From Isotricha intestinalis (lineage: Eukaryota; Ciliophora; Litostomatea; Vestibuliferida; Isotrichidae), in NCBI GenBank assembly GCA_023807065.1, contig JAJJLU010004248.1, forward strand, positions 1 through 16,063: a stretch of 16,063 nt of DNA. Reading direction: 5' to 3'. Of the stretch, positions 9,221-16,063 are shown one piece after another. A model generated the notes under the pieces. That model was not told the DNA's origin, did no database searches, and saw only the letters and a program-made list of their open reading frames with translations. Positions within the stretch are counted from its first letter, which is position 1, and each line of letters begins with the position of its first letter. A program made the translations under genes and the position numbers.

Positions 9221-9616
9221 ATTTTTAATCTTTTATAAAAATGATTTTTAATGTTTATTAAGATAAAATAATAAAATAAAAACCTAAATAGAAATCTAAT
9301 ATAAAAGCTTAAAAAAATATTAAAAAACAATTATTTCTTAAAAAATGAAAATTGTGAATGATGAAAGATAATTAAAGAGCAGTTTAAGTTATATTTTTAT
9401 TTATTTTTTTAATTATAATTTCTCTAAATTTTAATTTTTTTTTTAATTTTGAAGATATTTATATTTTTCTTTTTATTTATATTTGAAAAAAATTATTTAT
9501 TTTAATTATTATAATAGTTTTTGATTAAAAAACAATATATTTTAAAAATAAAATAAAACACATAAAAAACAGAAATCAAATACTAAAAAAACATAAACAA
9601 CTTTTAAAAATAATTA
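9221..9616. other. intergenic region between PUF and GAF genes
   Basis: A 396-bp stretch of A- and T-rich sequence holding the PUF promoter side and the GAF 3' side. A slightly mixed interval near 9343-9385 gives only an eight-codon open frame. I see no gene, RNA or repeat. Confidence 0.55.
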
Positions 9617-11515
9617 TTAAAAAACCAAAACTTGTTCATTCTTATGAATCCATTCAATAAAAGATAAAGAAAATAATTTAATTAAACTTAAATCATTATC
9701 TTGAGGTTGATTATCCTTTGTAAATTTAGCATGAAAAGGTATTTGAGCAATAGCTTTAAGATTTTTATTATCTAAAATAGGAAAAGTTAACAAACCATCT
9801 TGTGAATTAATATCAATTAATTCATTATAATCAAAAGAATATTTTATATTAGGACACCCATTTAATTCTTTTTTTTTATAAACAATTCCAACAATACCTA
9901 ATTTATTACTTTTTTCAATAAAAATTTTATTTTCAGGATCAAATTTAAAGATTTTATCATTATTAATATAAAAAAGTTGTGAATTCATACATTCAAAAGC
10001 ATTCATTAAAAAATCTAAAGTTTTAATAAAGAAATCTTCTTTAATTTTTATATTACTAACTTCTAAAATATATTCAATTAGAATTTCCATTCTATTGATT
10101 TGGAAAATATTCTCATCCATGGAACTAGCATTATTTAAAATAGCAGAAGCTTGTTGAGAAAAGAATAATAATAAGACTTCATCATCTTGATCAAAAGGTT
10201 GAAATTTTTTATTAATAGCTTCAATAACACCAAAACAAGATCCACTTTTATCAATAAGAGGATAACAGAGAATATTTCTAGTTCTAAAATTAGTTTTTTT
10301 ATCAACTTCTTTATTAAATCTAGCATCACAATAAACATCATCAATTTTTAATTTAGTTCCACTCATAAAACAAGAACCAACAATTCCTTTATCTTTAGGT
10401 ATTTTAATTTCTGCTTTTTTTAATCCTTCACCAGAATGAACAATTAACATATCTGTTATTTTATCATGAATGAATAATGATGCTCTTTCACAATCTAAAA
10501 TTCTACAAGTATTTTCTAATAAAACTCCACTTGAATTTCTCCTTATTATACTATCTACTAAATCATTACTTCCTTTTATAAAATCTTTTAAACGAATATT
10601 TATTTTTATCATTTCTTTATAATCTTTTATTAATCCTGATATTGCATCTGAATAATTTATTAATTTATCTTTTGGAGCTTCTTCTATATTTTTTATAAAT
10701 AAAGAATCACTTTTTGTCATTGTGTTTAATTCTTGTAATATTGGATTTTCTTTTAAGATTATATCAAAATCAATATTATTTGCTATCAAAGATAAATTCG
10801 CTTGGTTTTTATATTTATATTTTTGATTATAATTTGAATAAGCGTTTATTACTTCATATTGATTAAATGCACTTTTTGAATTTGACATTGCTTTTAATAA
10901 TAAATTTATTTTTTCTGAACTTTTAGAACCTTTATGATAAATTGATTTTGTTGAATTTCTCTTTTTTGGACTTCCTGTTATATAATTTGTGTTATAATTA
11001 TTATTTTCTTCTTCATAATCTAAAAGAGAATTTTGCTTTTTTTTAATAGAGATTATTGATTCTTGTAATTGATTATTTTCTTCTGAAAGACTTTGGGATT
11101 TTAATTTTTCTAATTGTTCAAATATGTTATTTTTTAATTTTTGATTTTCTACTATCATTGATTTATATAATCTATCTTTTTGATTCAACGAATTTAAATA
11201 TAAACCACTTATTTTTGATAGTTGAAAATTTGTTTTTAATATTTTATTCATTTCATTTTCTAAATTTGTTAACCTTTTATAATAAGGACAATTCATTTCT
11301 AAAGGACATTCAAAAATTCTATAATTTGGAATTTGAGATAATTGTTTAAAGTGAAAAGGAGAAAAATGAGAATGTTTATTTGGTAATGTATTTATTTGGG
11401 TTAAATTCTCTTTATTTCTTGATCTTCCTGAATAAAGGTTCCTTTTTAAATTTAATTTAAAATAAGGTTTTATTTTCATTGTTTTTCTTGTTGGAGGTAT
11501 TTCTGATTTTGACAT
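9617..11515 (-). CDS. coiled-coil GAF-domain protein with a PDE-type NKFDE motif
   Basis: Probably a cyclic-nucleotide or other small-ligand sensor. 632 residues. N-terminus (1-70) is basic with a Cys-containing segment (CPLEMNCPYY); about 75-165 is a long coiled coil; 165-310 is charged and low complexity; GAF domain 1 spans about 320-460; a second, more divergent GAF-like domain spans about 475-620. GAF1 carries N435-K436...F441-xxx-D445-E446, which matches the NKxnFx3DE motif of cyclic-nucleotide-binding GAFs in phosphodiesterases and CyaB-type cyclases. No HD phosphodiesterase domain, cyclase or kinase domain follows; the protein ends about ten residues after GAF2. It therefore looks like a stand-alone regulator or scaffold whose output would be through partners. 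Start ATG 11515, stop TAA. The GAF1 call is firm, GAF2 probable, ligand inferred. Confidence 0.9.
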   Translation of the reverse strand: MSKSEIPPTRKTMKIKPYFKLNLKRNLYSGRSRNKENLTQINTLPNKHSHFSPFHFKQLSQIPNYRIFECPLEMNCPYYKRLTNLENEMNKILKTNFQLSKISGLYLNSLNQKDRLYKSMIVENQKLKNNIFEQLEKLKSQSLSEENNQLQESIISIKKKQNSLLDYEEENNNYNTNYITGSPKKRNSTKSIYHKGSKSSEKINLLLKAMSNSKSAFNQYEVINAYSNYNQKYKYKNQANLSLIANNIDFDIILKENPILQELNTMTKSDSLFIKNIEEAPKDKLINYSDAISGLIKDYKEMIKINIRLKDFIKGSNDLVDSIIRRNSSGVLLENTCRILDCERASLFIHDKITDMLIVHSGEGLKKAEIKIPKDKGIVGSCFMSGTKLKIDDVYCDARFNKEVDKKTNFRTRNILCYPLIDKSGSCFGVIEAINKKFQPFDQDDEVLLLFFSQQASAILNNASSMDENIFQINRMEILIEYILEVSNIKIKEDFFIKTLDFLMNAFECMNSQLFYINNDKIFKFDPENKIFIEKSNKLGIVGIVYKKKELNGCPNIKYSFDYNELIDINSQDGLLTFPILDNKNLKAIAQIPFHAKFTKDNQPQDNDLSLIKLFSLSFIEWIHKNEQVLVF

Positions 11516-11922
11516 AAAAAATAAATTGAATATTTTTTTAACATATAATAATATAATTTAAATAAAAAAATTATTGATTTAATTTGATTATAAATAAATA
11601 ATAAAATTATAATGTATTGATTATTTCTTACATGATACTTCTTCTAAATTCTCTGTAGCTCCTAGAAAAAAACTTAAATTCAAAGATGAAGAGATGGAAG
11701 TCATTTGTTGTTTACCTGTTGAGTATGAAAAAATTTAAATCAAGAATTAGTTCAATGAATTTGGAGTCAAATAAATATTTTTAAAATTTTAATTTTTAAA
11801 TTTAAAATATTTCTTAATTAATAATATTTAATAATAAAATAAATCAAAATTAGATAATTAAAAAAATTGTAACTCAAAAAAAAAAGAAATAAAAATAAAA
11901 GAATAAAAAAATTAAAAAACAA
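11516..11922. promoter_or_regulatory. divergent intergenic (bidirectional promoter) region
   Basis: A 407-bp spacer between two divergently transcribed genes (GAF protein to the left, SHIPPO protein to the right), so both promoters must lie in it. Flanks are AT-only. The middle, 11613-11784, has visibly higher G+C and non-repetitive sequence and is listed separately. No named promoter element could be assigned. Confidence 0.5.
11613..11784 (+). other. higher-complexity island, possible small gene, exon or gene relic
   Basis: Within AT-only spacer, this stretch has composition like the coding regions. On the plus strand, frame 11613-11735 is open for 41 codons (ends PVEYEKI then TAA) but has no ATG near its start. 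An overlapping frame has ATG 11686 and TAA 11782-11784, giving 32 residues beginning MKRWKSFVVYLL. A GTATGA...AATTAG segment at about 11723-11750 (28 nt) resembles the mini-introns of the NEK gene, and removing it would join the first frame to the second. On the minus strand a 27-codon frame (starts MTSISSSLNL) also exists. I cannot decide between a tiny gene, an exon of something, a decayed gene or an RNA gene. Confidence 0.3.
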
Positions 11923-12615
11923 ATGCAAAATACTTTTAACACAACAGAAAGACGTTCTTGGGATTTCACACCAAAGCCAAATTATATAAATTCAACAGGA
12001 ACAAATGAAGAATTTATTCCAAGAGTACCATTTAAATTTAGAAAAGCCCCATTTGTAGAGATGAAATATATAATAGAAGGGAGAAAATTTAAAAATTTTC
12101 ACCCAGAAAAATATGATGAATTAACAGGAGATTATAGAAAAGAAAGACCACCAGCATATTCATTTGGTCCAAATAAAGATATATATAAATATACGGGAGG
12201 AAGAATAGAAGCTTTTCAAACAATAAATGAAAGAGATAATAAACCAATGATAGTAAATAATTTTTCCCCATATGAAAATTATAGAAGTTTAGTATATCGA
12301 ACAAATAATCATTTTAATAGAAATAAAACTAATTATTCTTTAGGAAGAAGTAATAATAATTTTACTGGATTAAGTCCAAATAGATTCAGAGGAGGATTAA
12401 CTGATGTTAAAAGTCAAACTCCTGGTCCTGGAGCTTATAATATTTTTGATATTACTATGTTTAATGGAACTGGAAAAATGCCTTCTAGTACTTTTAATAA
12501 TATGATTCCTAAAACTATGGGACATAAATATGACAGAGGTGTTAATTATAAAAAAATTAATCCCGGACCTGGAAATTATAATCATATTAGTAATTTTGGA
12601 AGGATTTATTTTTAA
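11923..12615 (+). CDS. SHIPPO/STPGR-repeat protein (ODF3-like, ciliary)
   Basis: A 230-residue protein of the sperm-tail PG-rich repeat kind, a family associated with ciliary and other stable microtubules. Two clear repeats near the C-terminus: QTPGPGAYNIF at about 166-176 and NPGPGNYN at about 215-222. Weaker Pro/Gly/Tyr elements (RPPAYSFGP near 85-93) lie upstream. No transmembrane segment or signal peptide. Start is ATG 11923 after an A-rich leader; stop TAA. The first half uses A-ending codons and the part after about 12300 T-ending codons, a sharp change. The position, divergent from the GAF gene and co-directional with the NEK gene, may be coincidental. Family membership is likely; the specific orthologue is not known. 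Confidence 0.85.
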   Translation: MQNTFNTTERRSWDFTPKPNYINSTGTNEEFIPRVPFKFRKAPFVEMKYIIEGRKFKNFHPEKYDELTGDYRKERPPAYSFGPNKDIYKYTGGRIEAFQTINERDNKPMIVNNFSPYENYRSLVYRTNNHFNRNKTNYSLGRSNNNFTGLSPNRFRGGLTDVKSQTPGPGAYNIFDITMFNGTGKMPSSTFNNMIPKTMGHKYDRGVNYKKINPGPGNYNHISNFGRIYF

Positions 12616-12970
12616 ATTTCTTTTTTTTTCTTTTTTTTTGATTTAGTATTTTCTATTTAATATTATATTTGAAAATTTTCAAATGTTTTTAATATAAAAT
12701 AATTATTTTTATTTATATTTAATTATTCAAAAAAATCAAAAAAAAATAAAAAATGACAAACTTCCCCAATATTTTAGATTTTTTAATAATAATAATAACC
12801 TTTTTCTTTCATATTTAATATATTCATAAAATAAATGAATTAAAGTATATTTGAAAAACAATACTATTAATAAAAATTTTTTTCAAATATTAATTGTAAA
12901 AAAATGTAAATTTCATCCTTTAATAAATTATTAAAAAATGATATATTTTATTATAATTAAAAATACATAA
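12616..12970. other. intergenic region between SHIPPO and NEK genes
   Basis: A 355-bp AT-rich spacer holding the NEK promoter. It includes an 18-bp perfect palindrome at 12667-12684 and a 21-codon open frame at 12754, neither convincing as functional. I see no gene. Confidence 0.55.
12667..12684. repeat. 18-bp perfect palindrome downstream of the SHIPPO gene
   Basis: The 18 bases read identically on both strands (ATTTGAAAATTTTCAAAT) and begin about 52 bp after the TAA of the SHIPPO gene. It contains a G and a C, so it is slightly more than plain AT symmetry. It could be a 3'-end hairpin, a protein site or chance. Confidence 0.35.
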
Positions 12971-14992
12971 ATGAAACGTCATCACAAAGTTCAAGAAACA
13001 TATAAAACAATAAGATTACTAGGAGAAGGTTCATATGGTAAAGCATTATTAGTGAGGTCAAATAATGAAAATAAGAATTATTATGTAATGAAAACAATAT
13101 CATTAACAAATATGAATGAAGAAAAAAAAAAAAAAACATATGAAGAAGTAAAAATATTACGAAAACTAAACCATCCAAACATAATAAAATTTCATGAAGT
13201 TTTCGTGGTAAAAGAGCCATCACAGACATTAAATATAATAGCAGAATATGCAGATGGAGGGGATTTATCAGAAAAAATAAAAAATCAAAAAAACAAAAAT
13301 AAATATTTTAAAGAATCTCAAATTTTAGATTGGTTTATTCAAATATGTTTAGCATTACATCACATGCATAAAAAGCATATATTACATAGAGATATAAAAT
13401 CTCAAAATATATTTTTAACTAAAAATGATATAATTAAATTAGGTGATTTTGGTATTTCTAAAAGTTTAAATTATACTTTAGAAAAAGCAAGAACAATTAT
13501 TGGAACACCATATTATTTATCACCTGAAATAATTCAAAATATTCCTTACTCTTATAAAAGTGATATATGGAGTCTTGGTGTTTTATTATATGAAATGGTC
13601 TCTTTAAAAATGCCTTTTGATGCTCCTAATTTACCTATTTTAGCTTTGAAAATTCAAAAAGGAGAATATGAAAAATTAAAAAATATTTGGAGTGAAGATT
13701 TAAGAAATTTAATTTATTCTATGTTATTAACTAATCCTGATAAAAGACCTAATTTAGAAGATATTTTAAGTAAGTTTTCATTTTTTATTATTTTTTTTAG
13801 AAATGCCTTTTTTGAAAGAAAGAATGAAAAAGTTTTTGGAGGAATGTGGATACAATCAAGATTTTACTAAAACTTTTATTAATGCTTTTGTATCATATAT
13901 TTTATTTAATTTTTTTAGAAACAAGAAAAAAAAGAGGAAAAAGAAAAAAAAAAATCTAAATTTTCAAATAGTAATGAAAATCCCGTTCAAAAACCTCAAA
14001 AAAATATAAAAGAAATAGATAAAAATATGAATAATAAAAATAAATCTGAAAATATAAAAAATGAAAACATATCATATAAAATAATCTCAAATAAAAAGGA
14101 AATAAATTTAATGAAAAAAAATGAAAATAACATAAATAAGAATTTTCCGAAAATAAACATAAAAAAAGAATCATCAAATGAAATAAAAGAAATAAAAAAG
14201 AGTGTAACAAAACAAGATAGTGTAATATCAGGAAAAACAAAAGATACAAATAAATATTCAGAATCATTAATTCCTTCATCTTCAATTTTATCAAATAATT
14301 CTATAGGAGATGATTCACAAACAAATTTACAAGATTTCATAAAAAATGGAAAAAAAGAAATTATTTTTCAAGATTCAAATAGTAAAGAAATATTATTAGA
14401 AAATGAAAAAACAAAAGTTTTAAAAATTAAAATTAAAGAAACTAATAAAAATAAAAATTCCTTTTCAAATGAAGAAAAATCTGATTCTATTAAATTTAAT
14501 GAATTTAAAAAAAAAAAAGATTTATATGATGCTAATAAAGTTTTAGATATTATTCAAAATACTTATTTAGGTTTTAATTATGATGATGAAGAAGAAGATG
14601 AGAATGAAGAAACTTTAATTAATGATGATTATGGTAATTTAGATGAAATTATTTCTGATAATAATCATATTAACAATATAAATATTAATGCTCAACCATT
14701 TGAAAAAACATTTTTAAGTAAAAAAGATAAAGATGATATTCAAATTATTAGAAATCAAATTGAAAGTAAATTAGGAAAAGATTTCACTAAATTTTTAATT
14801 CATTATGTTTCTTCGAGAACTGATAAAGAGCTTTTAAAATTTGATCAAAAAGAAATTGAAAAAAAATTAAAAAGAGATTATGAGAATAAAAAAATTAAAG
14901 TTAGTTATAGCTTATTAAATGAATCTTTTAATTTATTACCTGAAATTTATTCTATTGTAATTGCAGAAAGAATGGATGATAATCTTAAATAA
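12971..14992 (+). CDS. NEK-like Ser/Thr kinase, three exons with two mini-introns
   Basis: Exons 12971-13769, 13801-13889 and 13919-14992 join to 653 residues. NIMA-related kinases act on centrosomes, basal bodies and cilia. Kinase domain at about 11-270: Gly loop GEGSYGK 18-24, catalytic Lys41, helix-C Glu59, HRDIKSQN 139-146, DFG 159-161, GTPYYLSPE 178-186. All key catalytic residues are kept. Splicing restores the usual end of a NEK domain (RPNLEDIL then KMPFLKERM). The tail is Lys-rich (300-345), then Ser/Asn/Lys-rich, then acidic (YDDEEEDENEE), and ends in a predicted helical region from about 560 that includes a KLGKDFTKF segment, possibly like the C-terminal helices of other protist NEKs. 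ATG 12971 directly follows an in-frame TAA. Unspliced reading stops at 13870. Family is confident; subfamily is not. Confidence 0.9.
13770..13800 (+). other. 31-nt intron 1 of the NEK-like gene
   Basis: GTAAGT at the 5' end and a run of T then TAG at the 3' end. The length is not a multiple of three. Removing it joins ATTTTA-A to AA-ATG and restores DILKMPFLKER, the conserved end of a NEK domain, whereas retention leads to a stop at 13870. Confidence 0.92.
13890..13918 (+). other. 29-nt intron 2 of the NEK-like gene
   Basis: GTATCA at the 5' end and TTTTTTAG at the 3' end, between codons (phase 0). Removal joins ...TFINAF to KQEKKEEKEK and keeps the frame open to 14992. Retention gives a low-complexity frame that stops near 14009. 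Confidence 0.88.
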
Positions 14993-15221
14993 TAATATAT
15001 TCTTTTAACATTATTAATTATTATACATTAGATTAAAATATTTTTTTTGTAAAAAAAACTACATTCAATATAATATATCATATTAAAAAATTAACAGAAA
15101 TCACAAAAATAAAAAAACTCCATAAAATAGACTTTAAAAAAATAAAATCTTTTTTAATAAAATAAAATTATTTTTTAAAAAACAATGAATAACAAAAAAG
15201 TAAAATTTAAAATAGTATTTT
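14993..15221. other. convergent 3' spacer
   Basis: A 229-bp AT-rich spacer between the 3' ends of the NEK-like and EF-hand genes. No gene or structured element seen. Confidence 0.55.
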
Positions 15222-15508
15222 TTAAGCAGAACCTTTTCTTTTATTTTTAATTAATTTATTAAATAATTCTTTAACAAATTTTTTAAATTCATCACCATCT
15301 CTATTAATATCTAGTTTAATCATAGTTTCTTTAACATCTTTTTCAGTATGCTGAGATAATTGATATTCATCAGGAAGAGAAAACATGATTTTTCTAAATT
15401 CTTCTGAATCTATTGTCATATTTCCATTTTTATCTGCTCTTGAAAATAATATTCTAACTGCTGCATCAAATTTTGGCTTGTTTTGTAATAAAATTTTAAG
15501 TATTTTAT
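15222..15508 (-). CDS. EF-hand protein, 3' exon; 5' end not resolved
   Basis: A calmodulin-superfamily Ca2+ binding protein. The first ATG (15419) falls inside an EF-hand loop, so it cannot be the true start. Reading upstream, the frame stays open to 15527 and encodes a normal helix (ILKILLQNKPKFDAAVRILF) in front of a canonical loop DKNGNMTIDSEEF. A TAG at 15509-15511 could be a splice acceptor, with a GTAATA donor at 15586 giving a 78-nt intron, but that is longer than the NEK introns and I found no convincing first exon. The second hand is odd: DINRDG is followed directly by DEF, so about four loop residues are missing and Ca2+ binding there is doubtful. It ends in a basic tail (KNKRKGSA) and TAA. 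About 95 residues are visible, shorter than calmodulin or centrin (about 150-170), so one or two hands are probably in missing exons. Confidence 0.7.
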
Positions 15509-15744
15509 CTATTTTTTTTTGGTTTTTTTATTTTTTGTTTTTTATATATTTTTTTTTTTGGTTTTTGATTTTTTTTGTTTTATTACTCAAATTTTTAACT
15601 CTCTTTTTCTATACAATCTTATATTATATAACCAAACATTATAACATTTATATAAATATTAATTCAAATGTATATGAATAAAAAAAATTGCAAAAAAAAA
15701 AATTAAAAAATCAATTTATTATTCATTTAATAACAAAATTCTTT
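15509..15744. other. A/T-homopolymer-rich region upstream of the EF-hand exon
   Basis: A stretch dominated by runs of T (plus strand) with a few mixed bases near 15580-15660. If the EF-hand gene has a first exon it should lie here, but no ATG gives an open frame without assuming two further introns. It also holds the 3' end of the 67-residue gene. Confidence 0.4.
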
Positions 15745-15948
15745 TTATTGATCATTAGTTTTATTAAGTTGTGTTAAATGTGCTCTAGGATTAAAATATC
15801 CTTCATGCATTTGATGAACAGTATGTTTAAAGTCTTCTTCAATTTTAGGATCACCATAAATTTCTTCTCCATATTTATTCGGTTGTCCATGACTATAAAA
15901 TTTTCCATATAATTCATTTGTAGTTCCAAAAGTTTGAAAGGATTTCAT
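15745..15948 (-). CDS. small protein of 67 residues, unknown function
   Basis: I do not recognise it. The protein is Gly-, Tyr-, His- and Asn-rich, with ordinary complexity throughout (contains YGKFYSHGQPNKYGEEIYG and DFKHTVHQMHEGYFNPR), which argues against a chance frame in such AT-rich DNA. No membrane segment, signal peptide or Cys pair. Start is ATG 15948 after an A-rich leader on the minus strand; stop TAA. G+C is as high as in the recognised genes. The Tyr/Gly/Pro pattern recalls small microtubule-associated proteins of cilia, but that is only an impression. Confidence 0.65.
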   Translation of the reverse strand: MKSFQTFGTTNELYGKFYSHGQPNKYGEEIYGDPKIEEDFKHTVHQMHEGYFNPRAHLTQLNKTNDQ

Positions 15949-16063
15949 TTTTTTTATTTATTTCTTATAACTTAAACTTTATATTTTTATTTATTTATTT
16001 TTTATAATAATTTTTTCAAAGAAAATAAAATGATTTTTTTTATTGTTTTTTTGAATATAAAGT
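15949..16063. other. upstream region of the 67-residue gene, to the window end
   Basis: 115 bp of AT-rich sequence, probably the promoter side of the minus-strand gene. No coding signal seen before the window ends. Confidence 0.4.

Noticed and set aside
11613..11774. Reading the island with TAA and TAG as Gln, which would extend its first frame
   Set aside because: All nine genes in the window end in TAA and need no recoding, so a different code here would require foreign DNA. There is no other sign of that.
12754..12819. 21-codon open frame after the SHIPPO gene
   Set aside because: It is very short and mostly Ile/Phe from AAT/TTT-type repeats, as expected by chance in this composition.
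13803..14009. Apparent separate 68-residue gene
   Set aside because: Its first 29 codons are exon 2 of the NEK-like gene; the rest is intron 2 and out-of-frame exon 3.
13956..14340. Long minus-strand frames opposite the NEK tail
   Set aside because: They are hydrophobic Phe/Leu/Ser strings produced by reading A-rich coding sequence backwards.
14027..14992. Apparent separate 321-residue Lys-rich gene
   Set aside because: It is in frame with exon 3 of the NEK-like gene from 13919 and lacks its own promoter gap. Splicing joins it to the kinase domain.
15385..15681. Plus-strand 98-residue frame over the EF-hand 5' region
   Set aside because: Mostly Phe/Leu from T homopolymers; it overlaps the clear EF-hand on the other strand.

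Overview
The window is a gene-dense, very AT-rich piece of nuclear DNA (roughly four fifths A+T by eye) from a microbial eukaryote, most likely a ciliate. The evidence is a eukaryotic gene set (PSTAIRE CDK, NEK kinase, PUF protein, full-length ABCB-type transporter, GAF protein with a PDE-type NKFDE motif, SHIPPO/STPGR ciliary protein), Asn- and Lys-rich low-complexity tracts, short AT-only intergenic spacers, and two introns of only 31 and 29 nt. Every gene whose end is visible stops at TAA. No gene needs TAG or TGA as a sense codon, and CAA encodes Gln, so the code looks standard. That argues against Tetrahymena, Paramecium or Oxytricha type codes. A standard-code ciliate lineage (for example a litostome) would fit, but the sequence alone does not settle it.

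Layout: 1-3726 (+) is the 3' part of a full ABC transporter, cut at the left edge. 3937-5160 (-) is a Lys/Asn-rich coiled-coil protein of unknown function. 5328-6230 (-) is a CDK1/2-like kinase. 6659-9220 (-) is a Pumilio-family RNA-binding protein with an Asn-rich N-terminal half containing tandem repeats. 9617-11515 (-) is a coiled-coil plus GAF-domain protein. After a 407-bp divergent spacer with an unexplained higher-complexity island (11613-11784) come 11923-12615 (+), a SHIPPO-repeat protein, and 12971-14992 (+), a NEK-like kinase. The NEK gene is recovered as one 653-residue protein only after two mini-introns are removed. 15222-15508 (-) is the 3' exon of an EF-hand protein whose 5' end is not resolved, and 15745-15948 (-) is a 67-residue protein of unknown function.

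The genes are independent transcription units on both strands, not an operon. Several suit a ciliated cell (SHIPPO protein, NEK kinase, NKFDE-type GAF sensor, EF-hand protein), but adjacency does not imply a shared pathway. I found no tRNA, rRNA, transposon or CRISPR array, and no clearly novel multi-gene system. The most unusual signals are the within-gene switch from A-ending to T-ending codons, the asymmetric second nucleotide-binding domain of the ABC transporter, the GAF protein with no output domain, the EF-hand loop lacking four residues, and the island at 11613-11784.
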